From Psychroserpens ponticola (GTDB taxonomy: Bacteria > Bacteroidota > Bacteroidia > Flavobacteriales > Flavobacteriaceae), in contig NZ_CP116221.1 of the NCBI RefSeq assembly GCF_023556315.2, forward strand, positions 62,001 through 126,000: 64,000 bases of DNA, given 5' to 3'. Positions within the stretch are counted from its first letter, which is position 1. Every line of letters starts with the position of its first letter. Positions 43,716 to 51,672 of the stretch are shown here, one piece after another. The notes below the pieces were generated by a model that did not search any database, was not told where the DNA came from, and saw only the letters and a list, made by a program, of their open reading frames with translations. Position numbers and translations under genes: made by a program.

Positions 43716-44993
43716 TTATAAGCTCACATTAAATGTAAATTTTACAGCAATGTTATCTTCTAATTTCGGTAAGTGATATCCACCATAACGATATGCGAAA
43801 CTAAGACCGAAACCGAAGAGTAATTTATTGAGTTCAAAACCAGCTTCTGAGAAGCCTTTTTCAAGTGTTCCAAACGTAATGTTTTCATGCCTTTCAATAT
43901 CGTGCATGTTTCCTAAAGCAAACCTCGAAATCAAAACTAGCTGAGGCCTATATCGTTTACTGATTTTAAAAGGTTTGACAAAGTGTTTAAATTGAAGAGT
44001 CGCGAATCTATCAGAGAAAAATTCATTAAAATACATGGTTTCAAAGCTATTAACTCCAGCTACAGAAAAGCGATTCCTAATGGTTTCTTTTCTAATATTA
44101 TTTGGATAAGCATGGTATAAATGAGTTATAGGAGTGCTGCCAGTCGCAAGTCCGCTACTCAGCACGATTTCTGAAAACACATCAGCATTATAAGTAATTT
44201 TATGGCGCGTTCTAAAATCGACTTTCAAAAAATTAAAATCACCTTTTATGACATCTTTAAAGCTTTGAGTTAATTGTAGTGTGAACTTTGGAAACCCATT
44301 TTTAGTTTCTATTACGTTTTCTTTTACAGTATCGAAATTACTAAACGGACTCCATTCTAGACTGATTTTGGCAGTTGAAACATCGAAGTTTTCAAAGCTT
44401 TCATCATCAATTACAAAAATGTAATTATATGTTGGATCAATTTTACTGATAGCAAATTCAGTTTCTGTAATTAAATGATTTGATAACTGATGTTCAATAT
44501 TTATAGCTTTAGTAATGTGTTTATGGAATAAATCAATATTCAATAATCGAGGTTCAAAAAACTGGAAAAAGCGTTTGTCTGTCAGAAAATTTGAACTTCC
44601 TGTTTCTTGTATGTCATCAATATATGCGAGATTAATCCAAGTATCTGTGGCCTCATTAATTCTAAAACCTCCTCCAATTCTATATTTGAAGCGATGATCT
44701 TTAAATCCATAAACGATATAACTATCAATACGATATTTCTCCGAAAACTCATCATTAGTTATACCTCCTAAACCAGTTCTAAGTGCTTCGTATTGATTGT
44801 ATTTTATGAGGTAGCGTAGATCTACATTTAAAAAACGTGTTGGAAAATAACCATTCCCTAAATGTTTGAGATAGTCAATTTGATTAATAGTATCTTTTTT
44901 GACTATAGTGGAATCTTTTTGATTTTTAGGTTCTTGTGAGTGCAATGCATAAGAACATAGTGTTATAAATAATAAAAACAAACACTTATGCAT
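43716..44993 (-). CDS. outer-membrane barrel related to the DUF5686 C-terminal domain
   Basis: This is a 425-residue protein. The signal peptide ends near residue 19 (YALHSQ). The segments FPTRFLNVDLRYLIKYNQYEALRTGLGG and FKDHRFKYRIGGGFR match the start of the barrel in DUF5686 proteins. Those are normally about 800 residues with a carboxypeptidase-regulatory-like N-terminal region, which is missing here. The gene has its own signal peptide, so it is not a recent truncation. Function unknown; an outer-membrane location is likely. Confidence 0.7.
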   Translation of the reverse strand: MHKCLFLLFITLCSYALHSQEPKNQKDSTIVKKDTINQIDYLKHLGNGYFPTRFLNVDLRYLIKYNQYEALRTGLGGITNDEFSEKYRIDSYIVYGFKDHRFKYRIGGGFRINEATDTWINLAYIDDIQETGSSNFLTDKRFFQFFEPRLLNIDLFHKHITKAINIEHQLSNHLITETEFAISKIDPTYNYIFVIDDESFENFDVSTAKISLEWSPFSNFDTVKENVIETKNGFPKFTLQLTQSFKDVIKGDFNFLKVDFRTRHKITYNADVFSEIVLSSGLATGSTPITHLYHAYPNNIRKETIRNRFSVAGVNSFETMYFNEFFSDRFATLQFKHFVKPFKISKRYRPQLVLISRFALGNMHDIERHENITFGTLEKGFSEAGFELNKLLFGFGLSFAYRYGGYHLPKLEDNIAVKFTFNVSL

Positions 44994-45024
44994 TGAGGGC
45001 TAATAATGGATTAAAATTAATAGA

Positions 45025-45056
45025 ATAAAAAAGCGACATTTTAGTAAGTCGCTTTT
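45025..45056 (-). terminator. terminator after frr
   Basis: A 9-bp stem (AAAAGCGAC / GTCGCTTTT) is followed on the minus strand by a T run, directly after the frr stop. Confidence 0.8.
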
Positions 45057-45061
45057 GAGAT

Positions 45062-45619
45062 TTATACAGTCATGATTTCTTTTTCTTTGACATCAAAAAC
45101 ATCGTCTATCTTTTTAACGTACTTGTCTGTCATATGTTGTACGTCAATTTCAGCATTTTTTTGTTGATCTTCAGAAGCGTCGTCTAGGTTCTTAATATCT
45201 GAATTAGCTTCTTTTCGTGCATTTCTTACACCAATTTTTGCGTCTTCTGCTTCAGATTTCGCTTGTTTTGATAAATCACGTCTTCGTTCTTCTGTTAAAG
45301 GTGGAACATTAATGATTATGGTCTCACCATTATTCATTGGGTTAAAACCTAAATTAGCATAAGCTATTCCACGTTCAATTTCTTGAAGCATACTTTTTTC
45401 CCAAGGCTGAACAGTAATTGTTCTACCATCTGGAGTATTCACATTTGCCACTTGAGCTAACGGTGTTTGAGAACCATAGTAGTCTACCATAACACTTCCA
45501 AGCATGGCAGGACTTGCCTTCCCAGCTCTAATGTTAGAAAATTGCTTTTCGAGATGCTTCATGGCACCATCCATAGCTTCTTGAGCTGAATCTAATATAA
45601 ATTTTATGTCTTCGTTCAT
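45062..45619 (-). CDS. frr: ribosome recycling factor
   Basis: This is a 185-residue protein that splits the post-termination ribosome with EF-G. The N-terminal helix KHLEKQFSNIRAGKASPAML and the segment PLAQVANVNTPDGRTITVQPWE are typical. The length is standard. It follows pyrH by 48 bases in the same direction, as in most bacteria. Confidence 0.97.
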   Translation of the reverse strand: MNEDIKFILDSAQEAMDGAMKHLEKQFSNIRAGKASPAMLGSVMVDYYGSQTPLAQVANVNTPDGRTITVQPWEKSMLQEIERGIAYANLGFNPMNNGETIIINVPPLTEERRRDLSKQAKSEAEDAKIGVRNARKEANSDIKNLDDASEDQQKNAEIDVQHMTDKYVKKIDDVFDVKEKEIMTV

Positions 45620-45667
45620 TTTTAAAAAACTTTAATTCGTAAAATACTTACCAAAAATAAGCCAACC

Positions 45668-46375
45668 TTATATATTAACTTTAGTACCTATATTTTCTCC
45701 TGAAACGACCTTTAAAAGGTTTCCTTTTTTATTCATATCAAACACGATAATTGGCAGCTTGTTTTCTTGACTAAGTGTGAATGCTGTAGTATCCATAACT
45801 TTGAGTCCTTTCTTTAGTACATCTTCAAAGGATATATGATCAAACTTAACTGCAGTTGTATCTTTTTCAGGATCTGCTGTATAAATGCCATCAACACGAG
45901 TTCCTTTTAAAATTACATCTGCTTCAATTTCAATAGCTCTTAATACAGCTGCAGAATCTGTAGTGAAGTATGGATTTCCTGTTCCTCCTCCAAAAATTAC
46001 GACACGGCCTTTTCTAAGGTGACTCATTGCTTTTCGTCTAATGAAAGGTTCTGCAACTTCGTTGATTTTAATAGCGGTTTGTAAACGTGTTTTTACATCA
46101 GCATCTTCCAATGCATTTTGTAATGCTAATCCGTTAATCACAGTAGCTAGCATTCCCATGTGATCACCTTGAACACGATCCATACCATTCATGGCTCCAG
46201 CGACGCCTCTAAATATATTTCCGCCACCAATTACGATAGCAACTTCTACACCTAAATCTGTAATTTCTTTAATGTCTTTAGCGTATTCTGATAATCGTTC
46301 AGGATCAATTCCGTATTGACGAGAACCCATTAGAGCTTCACCTGATAATTTGAGTAGAATTCTTTTATATTTCAT
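45668..46375 (-). CDS. pyrH: UMP kinase
   Basis: This is a 235-residue amino-acid-kinase-fold enzyme that makes UDP from UMP. Motifs are LKLSGEAL at the N terminus, [10 protein letters not shown] and the [14 protein letters not shown] segment. The start is the ATG at 46375 ([12 protein letters not shown]). A longer frame to 46432 would translate the region up to the -7 element and is not supported. It precedes frr. Confidence 0.96.
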   Translation of the reverse strand: MKYKRILLKLSGEALMGSRQYGIDPERLSEYAKDIKEITDLGVEVAIVIGGGNIFRGVAGAMNGMDRVQGDHMGMLATVINGLALQNALEDADVKTRLQTAIKINEVAEPFIRRKAMSHLRKGRVVIFGGGTGNPYFTTDSAAVLRAIEIEADVILKGTRVDGIYTADPEKDTTAVKFDHISFEDVLKKGLKVMDTTAFTLSQENKLPIIVFDMNKKGNLLKVVSGENIGTKVNI

Positions 46376-46429
46376 GTTTTGGTTGTGTCGTTTTGAGAGA
46401 TTCTCACTTTCATGAGAACTAAGGTTTAA

Positions 46430-46437
46430 CAAATATA
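46430..46437 (-). promoter_or_regulatory. -7 element for pyrH-frr
   Basis: TATATTTG on the minus strand matches TAnnTTTG, about 54 bases before the pyrH ATG at 46375. It lies between the tsf terminator and pyrH, so pyrH-frr can be transcribed separately. Confidence 0.45.
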
Positions 46438-46474
46438 ATCATTATTGTAATTTAGAAAAGTAGAATTATGACAT

Positions 46475-46509
46475 AAAAAAAAGCTTTCCAATTAATTGGA
46501 AAGCTTTTC
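46475..46509 (-). terminator. terminator after tsf
   Basis: A perfect 30-base palindrome (arm AAAAGCTTTCCAATT, 46479-46508) is followed on the minus strand by T residues. Confidence 0.85.
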
Positions 46510-46541
46510 TAATATAATATTCTTGTTTTTATAGGAATAAA

Positions 46542-47516
46542 TTATCCTACAGTAGCACGTTTAAATCCAGTAACAGCAACATCGCCATAAGATTCAACAT
46601 ACTGAGCAACAGTTTTCTTTTCGTCTTTGATGAACTTTTGATCTAGTAAACATTTTTCTTGATCTAAAGTGGTGTTATCAGAAATGAAACGTTCCATTTT
46701 ACCAGGTAAAATTCTGTCCCAGATTTGTTCCGGCTTACCTTCTGCTTTTAATTCTGCTTTTGCAGCATTTTCAGCTTCAGTAATAACTTCAGGAGTTAAT
46801 TGTGCCATTGAGATGTAACTTGGTACATTCTTTAATGTTTTTCCTAAACGTCCTAATTCGATATTATCTTTTTCGATAACTGCAATTCTAGCTTCGGTTT
46901 CAGAGGCTACGAAATCTGCATCAAAATCTTTATAAGATAATGTAGAAGCTCCCATTGAAGCTACTTGCATAGAAACATCTTTTACTAATACTTCTACGTT
47001 ATCAACTTTAGCAGATAAACCTACTAAAGCTGCAATTTTATTGATATGTACATATTGTCCAACATAAGGAGCATCTAATTTCTCAAATGCAGTGATGTCT
47101 AATTTTTCGCCAATAACTCCAGTTTGTTCTATTAGTTTTTCAGCAACAGTCATACCACCAAAATCAGCAGCTAAAAATTCTTCTTTAGTATTGTGATTTA
47201 AAGCGATATCTGCTAATTGGTTAGCTAATGCTACGAAGTTTTCGTTTTTTCCAACAAAATCAGTTTCACATCCTAATACAATAGCAACACCAGAAGTGTT
47301 ATCTGCATTAATTTTTGCGATTGCAGCGCCTTCAGATGAATCTCTGTCTGCTCTTTTTTCTGCTACTTTTTGCCCTTTTTTACGAAGTACTTCAATGGCT
47401 TTATCAAAATCACCTCCAGCTTCAACTAAGGCTTTTTTACAATCCATCATACCAGCTCCAGTAGCTTGTCTTAATTTATTTACTTCAGCGGCTGTAATTT
47501 TTACAGTATTTTCCAT
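46542..47516 (-). CDS. tsf: translation elongation factor Ts
   Basis: This is a 324-residue nucleotide-exchange factor for EF-Tu. The N-terminal UBA-like domain reads ITAAEVNKLRQATGAGMMDCKKAL, followed by CETDFVGKN. It is longer than E. coli EF-Ts (283), which is normal for flavobacteria. It is 87 bases downstream of rpsB with a hairpin between the two. The ATG at 47516 gives a five-residue lead before the conserved domain. Confidence 0.96.
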   Translation of the reverse strand: MENTVKITAAEVNKLRQATGAGMMDCKKALVEAGGDFDKAIEVLRKKGQKVAEKRADRDSSEGAAIAKINADNTSGVAIVLGCETDFVGKNENFVALANQLADIALNHNTKEEFLAADFGGMTVAEKLIEQTGVIGEKLDITAFEKLDAPYVGQYVHINKIAALVGLSAKVDNVEVLVKDVSMQVASMGASTLSYKDFDADFVASETEARIAVIEKDNIELGRLGKTLKNVPSYISMAQLTPEVITEAENAAKAELKAEGKPEQIWDRILPGKMERFISDNTTLDQEKCLLDQKFIKDEKKTVAQYVESYGDVAVTGFKRATVG

Positions 47517-47530
47517 AATGTTATAAAATT

Positions 47531-47579
47531 AAAAAAAGTCGTTTAATTATCATTTCATAAGAAAACAATTAAACGACTT
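47531..47579 (-). terminator. hairpin terminator between rpsB and tsf
   Basis: A 13-bp perfect stem (AAGTCGTTTAATT and its complement) with an 18-base loop is followed on the minus strand by seven T residues. It may stop most rpsB transcripts, or act as an attenuator if rpsB and tsf are co-transcribed. Confidence 0.75.
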
Positions 47580-47603
47580 AATACTATTGTGTAATTGTTA
47601 TAT

Positions 47604-48428
47604 TTATTCTTCTTCGTTTGCTGCAACTGGTGCAACTACTTCAGCTTTTTTTTCTGCTTTAGCCTCAACTTTTGCTTCAGCTTTCACTTCTTTTTTTGCT
47701 GCTGTTGATTTTTCACTTTTAGCGTCTTTTTCTGCTTTATCTGATTTTCTTTCAGCTAAACCACCTGCAACTGCAGCTTCAACTGCTGACATAATGCAAT
47801 CAATAGATTTAGATGCATCATCATTAGAAGGGATTAAGTAATCTACTTCACGTGGATCAGAATTCGTATCTACCATTGCGAAGATTGGAATTTTTAATTT
47901 CTGAGCTTCTTTAATAGCGATGTGCTCACGTTTGATGTCTACAACAAATAATGCTCCAGGTAAACGTGTCATATCAGAAATAGAACCTAAATTCTTTTCT
48001 AGTTTTGCTCTTTGACGATCGACTTGTAAACGTTCTTTTTTAGATAGAGAGTTAAATGTACCATCTTTCTTCATACGATCAATCATAGCCATTTTCTTAA
48101 CAGCTTTTCTAATTGTAACGAAGTTTGTTAACATTCCACCAGGCCATCTTTCAGTAATGTAAGGCATATTTACATTTCCTGCTTTTTCAGCAACGATGTC
48201 TTTCGCTTGTTTTTTTGTAGCAACAAATAAGATTTTCTTTCCAGAAGCTGCAATTTTGTGCAATGCTTCTCCAGTCTCTTCAATTTTTGCTTGAGTTTTG
48301 TAAAGGTTGATGATATGGATACCGTTACGTTCCATGTAAATGTAAGGAGCCATGTTTGGATCCCATTTTCTTGTTAGGTGACCAAAGTGTACACCTGCGT
48401 CAAGTAAGTCTTTTACTTCTACTTTCAT
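47604..48428 (-). CDS. rpsB: 30S ribosomal protein S2
   Basis: This is a 274-residue ribosomal protein of the 30S subunit. Motifs are DLLDAGVHFGHLTRKWDPNM at the N terminus and DTNSDPREVDYLIPSNDDA near 200. The last 45 residues are an Ala/Lys/Glu-rich tail beyond the usual E. coli end (241), which is common in Bacteroidota. The gene is preceded by a structured leader and follows the rpsI hairpin. Confidence 0.97.
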   Translation of the reverse strand: MKVEVKDLLDAGVHFGHLTRKWDPNMAPYIYMERNGIHIINLYKTQAKIEETGEALHKIAASGKKILFVATKKQAKDIVAEKAGNVNMPYITERWPGGMLTNFVTIRKAVKKMAMIDRMKKDGTFNSLSKKERLQVDRQRAKLEKNLGSISDMTRLPGALFVVDIKREHIAIKEAQKLKIPIFAMVDTNSDPREVDYLIPSNDDASKSIDCIMSAVEAAVAGGLAERKSDKAEKDAKSEKSTAAKKEVKAEAKVEAKAEKKAEVVAPVAANEEE

Positions 48429-48568
48429 TTTGTATTCGTTTACGTTCTGTTAAATTAGCAATGAAAAAGTGGTTGCTTACGCTCGCCTTCATCATTTAGA
48501 TGCTAAACTGTACCTGAACTCGTTTCAGGATTTTTATGCTTTGCTGAATTTTTCAGCAGTTGTAATCT
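48429..48568 (-). promoter_or_regulatory. structured leader of rpsB (candidate S2 autoregulatory RNA)
   Basis: On the minus strand the 140-base leader can form a long-range stem (48455-48460 with 48501-48506), stacked on a second stem (48461-48465 with 48488-48492). Two upstream local hairpins are also seen (CCTGAA/TTCAGG near 48512-48530, and TGCTGAA/TTCAGCA near 48542-48558). Ribosomal-protein leaders often bind the encoded protein. I cannot confirm this family by search. Confidence 0.45.
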
Positions 48569-48601
48569 AAAGCTGTTCTGATGAATGACCAGAACAGCTT
48601 T
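48569..48601 (-). terminator. strong hairpin after rpsI
   Basis: A perfect 12-bp stem (AAAGCTGTTCTG / CAGAACAGCTTT) has a nine-base loop. The minus-strand U tract is short, so it may be a partial terminator between rpsI and rpsB or an RNA stability element. Confidence 0.6.
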
Positions 48602-48652
48602 TGAAATTTTTTATATTCCGAAGAAACTTCAGAATAATAACAAAGAATAGGA

Positions 48653-49039
48653 TTAACGTTTTGAGAACTGGAATTTCTTCCTTGCTTTCTTCTGACCGAA
48701 CTTCTTACGTTCAACCATTCTTGGGTCTCTTGTTAATAATCCTTCTGGCTTTAATATTAGTCTGTGTTCCGCATCAATCTCACACATTGCACGAGATAAT
48801 GCTAAACGGATCGCTTCGGCTTGGCCTGTAATGCCACCACCATAAACGTTTACTGTAATATCAAAGTTGCCATCGTTGTTAGTCATGGTTAAAGGTTGGT
48901 TTACTTTGTACTGCAATGTTGCAGTAGGAAAATAAACCTCCATGTCTTTTTTGTTTACCGTGATCTTGCCTTTTCCTTTAGCAAGGTACACACGAGCAAC
49001 AGCCGTCTTTCTACGACCGATTTTGTGAATTACTTCCAT
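48653..49039 (-). CDS. rpsI: 30S ribosomal protein S9
   Basis: This is a 128-residue ribosomal protein of the 30S subunit. Motifs are IGRRKTAVARVYL at the N terminus and the basic C terminus KKARKKFQFSKR that reaches the P site. It overlaps rplM by one base (TAATG), the standard L13-S9 pair. Confidence 0.97.
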   Translation of the reverse strand: MEVIHKIGRRKTAVARVYLAKGKGKITVNKKDMEVYFPTATLQYKVNQPLTMTNNDGNFDITVNVYGGGITGQAEAIRLALSRAMCEIDAEHRLILKPEGLLTRDPRMVERKKFGQKKARKKFQFSKR

Positions 49040-49494
49040 TAGTTAACTTTGTTTAAGTCAATTGCTTTTGGTTTTTGAGCTTCATGTTTGTGCTCAGAAC
49101 CTACAACAACATTCAAATTACGGAATAACTCAGCGCCTAATTTGTTTTTAGGGAGCATTCCTTTTACTGATTTTTCTACGATTCTTGCTGGATCTTTTCC
49201 AAACAATTCAGTCGCAGTTAAACTTCTTTGACCACCTGGATAACCTGTGTGACGAATGTACGTTTTGTCATTCCACTTGTTTCCTGATAAGTTGATTTTT
49301 TCAGCATTGATAATAATTACATTATCTCCGCAATCAACATGTGGTGTGAAGTTAGGCTTGTGTTTACCTCTCAAAAGTATTGCTACTTTAGAGCATAAAC
49401 GACCTAGCGTTTGATCTGCAGCGTCAACTAAAACCCACTCTTTATTAACAGTAGCCTTGTTTGCTGAAATCGTTTTGTAGCTTAATGTGTCCAC
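49039..49494 (-). CDS. rplM: 50S ribosomal protein L13
   Basis: This is a 151-residue ribosomal protein of the 50S subunit. Motifs are [38 protein letters not shown] and the segment [14 protein letters not shown]. It is first in the rplM-rpsI operon, preceded by a good promoter and a short leader hairpin. Confidence 0.97.
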   Translation of the reverse strand: MDTLSYKTISANKATVNKEWVLVDAADQTLGRLCSKVAILLRGKHKPNFTPHVDCGDNVIIINAEKINLSGNKWNDKTYIRHTGYPGGQRSLTATELFGKDPARIVEKSVKGMLPKNKLGAELFRNLNVVVGSEHKHEAQKPKAIDLNKVN

Positions 49495-49511
49495 ACTTAT
49501 TCATATTAATT

Positions 49512-49529
49512 ACTTGTCTCACGACAAGT
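49512..49529 (-). promoter_or_regulatory. hairpin in the rplM leader
   Basis: A perfect 7-bp stem (ACTTGTC / GACAAGT) with a four-base loop lies about 20 bases before the rplM ATG, inside the predicted 5' leader of about 60 nt. Its position would suit L13 autoregulation, but this is inference. Confidence 0.4.
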
Positions 49530-49561
49530 AGGTTAAACTTTTCTCTCTCAAAAAGAGTTTG

Positions 49562-49592
49562 CAAATTTACGATTAAATATTTGATAACCAAA
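49562..49592 (-). promoter_or_regulatory. promoter of rplM-rpsI
   Basis: On the minus strand TTTG (49592-49589) is followed by 19 bases and then TAAATTTG (49569-49562). This matches the full Bacteroidota consensus TTTG-N17-23-TAnnTTTG and is the best promoter in the window. Confidence 0.8.
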
Positions 49593-49632
49593 CAGACGTG
49601 CGTGTTTTTTTGTGTTGCTAAAAGTGGTGTTT

Positions 49633-50346
49633 TTATTTTAGCTTATTAAGCAATTCTATTATCTCATTTGCCTTAAAGTTACTATTCAGTTTTTTAACAG
49701 TATTAAGATTTTGTATTGCTTCAGAATCGTTCTTATCTTTTATTGCTATTAATGCACTATACCAATAGACTTCAGCTAAAAAGTTATGCTCTTTGGTTTT
49801 TAGAGTGTCAAGAATATGTTTTGCTTGAATGGTTTTATTTTGGTTTAATAAACTCATAACATAATAAAAACGAATGTTATCATCATCATTAGCTTCTAAA
49901 GCAATTTTAAAAGCTTGTTCAGCATTTAAATAATCTTCATTTTCGTAAGCTTTAAAGGCATCTGCGTTTTTATTTATTTCATTACCTCTAATCACAGGTT
50001 GATAAACATTTGGGTAACTGTCATAATAGGTTTCAAATAAATCTGAGAACGTATTTTTAGAATTAAAATAAAAGACACCAATTATCAAACAACTAGCGAT
50101 AGTCGTTAAAAGAAGTTTGTTAGTTAAAAGCCTCTTATAAAATGGGATTGCTTTTTGATCTAAAGTGCTTAAATAATCTTTTAATGTTTCTTTTTCATTT
50201 AGTTGAAATGCAGTTTGAACATCTTTATACTCATTAAATAAGGTTTGAAATTCTGAATTGGTTTCTAAACGTTTAGAAACCTCCTTAGATTCATCTGGAG
50301 TAAGTGTATTATTAAAATACTTTTGTATGAGTTCTTCGTGTTGCAT
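49633..50346 (-). CDS. membrane-bound TPR protein, candidate anti-sigma factor
   Basis: This is a 237-residue protein. A cytoplasmic N-terminal helical region (HEELIQKYFNNTLTPDESKEVSKRL, about 3-28) resembles the zinc-less anti-sigma helical domain of Bacteroidota. A single transmembrane helix lies at about residues 82-98. The outer part (about 128-237) has TPR-like pairs (YLNAEQAFKIALEAN). Its ATG overlaps the sigma gene stop by one base (TAATG). The pair is a classical sigma/anti-sigma arrangement; the anti-sigma role is inferred. Confidence 0.75.
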   Translation of the reverse strand: MQHEELIQKYFNNTLTPDESKEVSKRLETNSEFQTLFNEYKDVQTAFQLNEKETLKDYLSTLDQKAIPFYKRLLTNKLLLTTIASCLIIGVFYFNSKNTFSDLFETYYDSYPNVYQPVIRGNEINKNADAFKAYENEDYLNAEQAFKIALEANDDDNIRFYYVMSLLNQNKTIQAKHILDTLKTKEHNFLAEVYWYSALIAIKDKNDSEAIQNLNTVKKLNSNFKANEIIELLNKLK

Positions 50347-50891
50347 TATTGTACTTTAAATAATGTTTTAAGACGTTTCAAGCATCTTGATTTATGACTT
50401 CTTACAGTGTTTGGGTCTTTGTATTCTGTTTGTTCAACAATTTCATCAATGGTAAGTCCTCTGTAATAAAACAGTTTTAATATAAGCTGACAACTCTCTG
50501 AAATTAACTTTAAATTTTGAGATAATTTTATTTGTGTTTCTGTTGGCAAATCTTCTTCGAGTTGAATTTCTTCAAAATCTAAGGCGTCAGCTTTAGGTGT
50601 AATCATTCGTTTCTCATTATTCAAATACTTATAGATTTTATACTTCCCAATGCCAAATAAATAGGTTTTTATAGAGCTTTTTTCTAATACTAATTGATTC
50701 ATTACAAAATTTTGATACATCGCAACAATACTATCTTGATATATATCTAAAGCCGCTCCTTTATCAATTTTAAAGCCAGAAGCATAATTTAAAAAAGCAG
50801 TTTTGTTTTCAATGTAAACACTTTCTAAGGCATGCTTATCACTACGTCTTAAGCGTGATTGCATTTGTGACTCAGATATGTTTGTATTCAT
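50346..50891 (-). CDS. ECF-type RNA polymerase sigma factor
   Basis: This is a 181-residue sigma-70-family factor with regions sigma-2 (DIYQDSIVAMYQNF) and sigma-4 (LILKLFYYRGLTIDEIVEQTEYKDPNTVRSHKSRCLKRL) and no sigma-3. It is followed by the TPR membrane protein with which it is coupled. It is divergent from the exported-protein operon at 51008. The -7 element of the gene is flanked by an 8-base inverted repeat, which suggests a regulated promoter. Confidence 0.9.
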   Translation of the reverse strand: MNTNISESQMQSRLRRSDKHALESVYIENKTAFLNYASGFKIDKGAALDIYQDSIVAMYQNFVMNQLVLEKSSIKTYLFGIGKYKIYKYLNNEKRMITPKADALDFEEIQLEEDLPTETQIKLSQNLKLISESCQLILKLFYYRGLTIDEIVEQTEYKDPNTVRSHKSRCLKRLKTLFKVQ

Positions 50892-50914
50892 TAGTTGCTA
50901 GTTGAGGTGAAATA

Positions 50915-50957
50915 TTAACAGCAGACACAAATATAATTTTTTTTAGATAGCTGTTAA
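50915..50957 (-). promoter_or_regulatory. sigma-gene promoter flanked by an inverted repeat
   Basis: TTAACAGC (50915-50922) and GCTGTTAA (50950-50957) are exact inverted repeats separated by 27 bases. Between them, on the minus strand, lies TATATTTG (50935-50928), a TAnnTTTG element about 37 bases before the sigma gene. The repeat may be an operator shared with the divergent operon. Confidence 0.4.
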
Positions 50958-51007
50958 CATTTTAAAAAGTTAGCACACCAAAGAGAAAACCATTAATAAT
51001 TTATTAT

Positions 51008-51652
51008 ATGAAAACTTCTATGAAATTTATGCTAATTCTGTTGTTGCTGCCATTTTATCTTTTTCCTCAAACGTTAGTTTCTGATGCGAAACAAACCTAT
51101 AGTTTTACTTATGAAACAGTTGTAGAGATTACGTCTTCTGAAGATAATAGAACTTATAAAATGTCCTACTTGTTTAATCCAAATGAAAATTATGTTGGAA
51201 TGAAAGTTAACATGAGTGATTTTTCTGAAGCCGAAACGGATGGTGAATCTATCATTATTATGGATAAAGGTAATTCAATCATTTTTGTTGAAACACAAGG
51301 AATGAAAATGCAAATGTTTCAAACCATGATGGGAGAAGGGCAAACAAATCCTATGGGTGAAATGTCAACATATGATTACAGTAGTATAAAGAAAACAGGA
51401 CAAACAAAAACCATACTTGGCACTACTTGTTACCAATACAACTTGTCTGATGAAAAGGTCAAAATGATATTATGGGTCGCTCCAGAAATTAAACTTCCAA
51501 ATTGGTTTGGTCAAAGTTCTAAAGCTATTGATGGTCATATAATGGCATATACTATGACGTCTTCTGAAGGTACTATGACTAGTACAACAATTGCAATTAA
51601 CGATCATATTAGTAAAATCATAAATTCTCAGGATTATAAAAAAATGTTTTAA
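51008..51652 (+). CDS. secreted DUF4412-type protein
   Basis: This is a 214-residue exported protein. The signal peptide ends near residue 21 (YLFPQ). The middle holds DKGNSIIFVETQGMKMQ and GTTCYQYNLSDEKVKMILWVAPEIKLPN, the pattern of the DUF4412 group (beta-rich, with one Cys). Function is unknown. It is first of four genes in one direction with gaps of 20, 13 and 14 bases, and it is divergent from the ECF sigma gene. Confidence 0.75.
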   Translation: MKTSMKFMLILLLLPFYLFPQTLVSDAKQTYSFTYETVVEITSSEDNRTYKMSYLFNPNENYVGMKVNMSDFSEAETDGESIIIMDKGNSIIFVETQGMKMQMFQTMMGEGQTNPMGEMSTYDYSSIKKTGQTKTILGTTCYQYNLSDEKVKMILWVAPEIKLPNWFGQSSKAIDGHIMAYTMTSSEGTMTSTTIAINDHISKIINSQDYKKMF

Positions 51653-51672
51653 TCAATCATTAAAAATTTATT

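Noticed and set aside
46376-46432. Longer UMP kinase start
   Set aside because: The added 19 residues are encoded by the leader up to the -7 element, and family members begin at [12 protein letters not shown].
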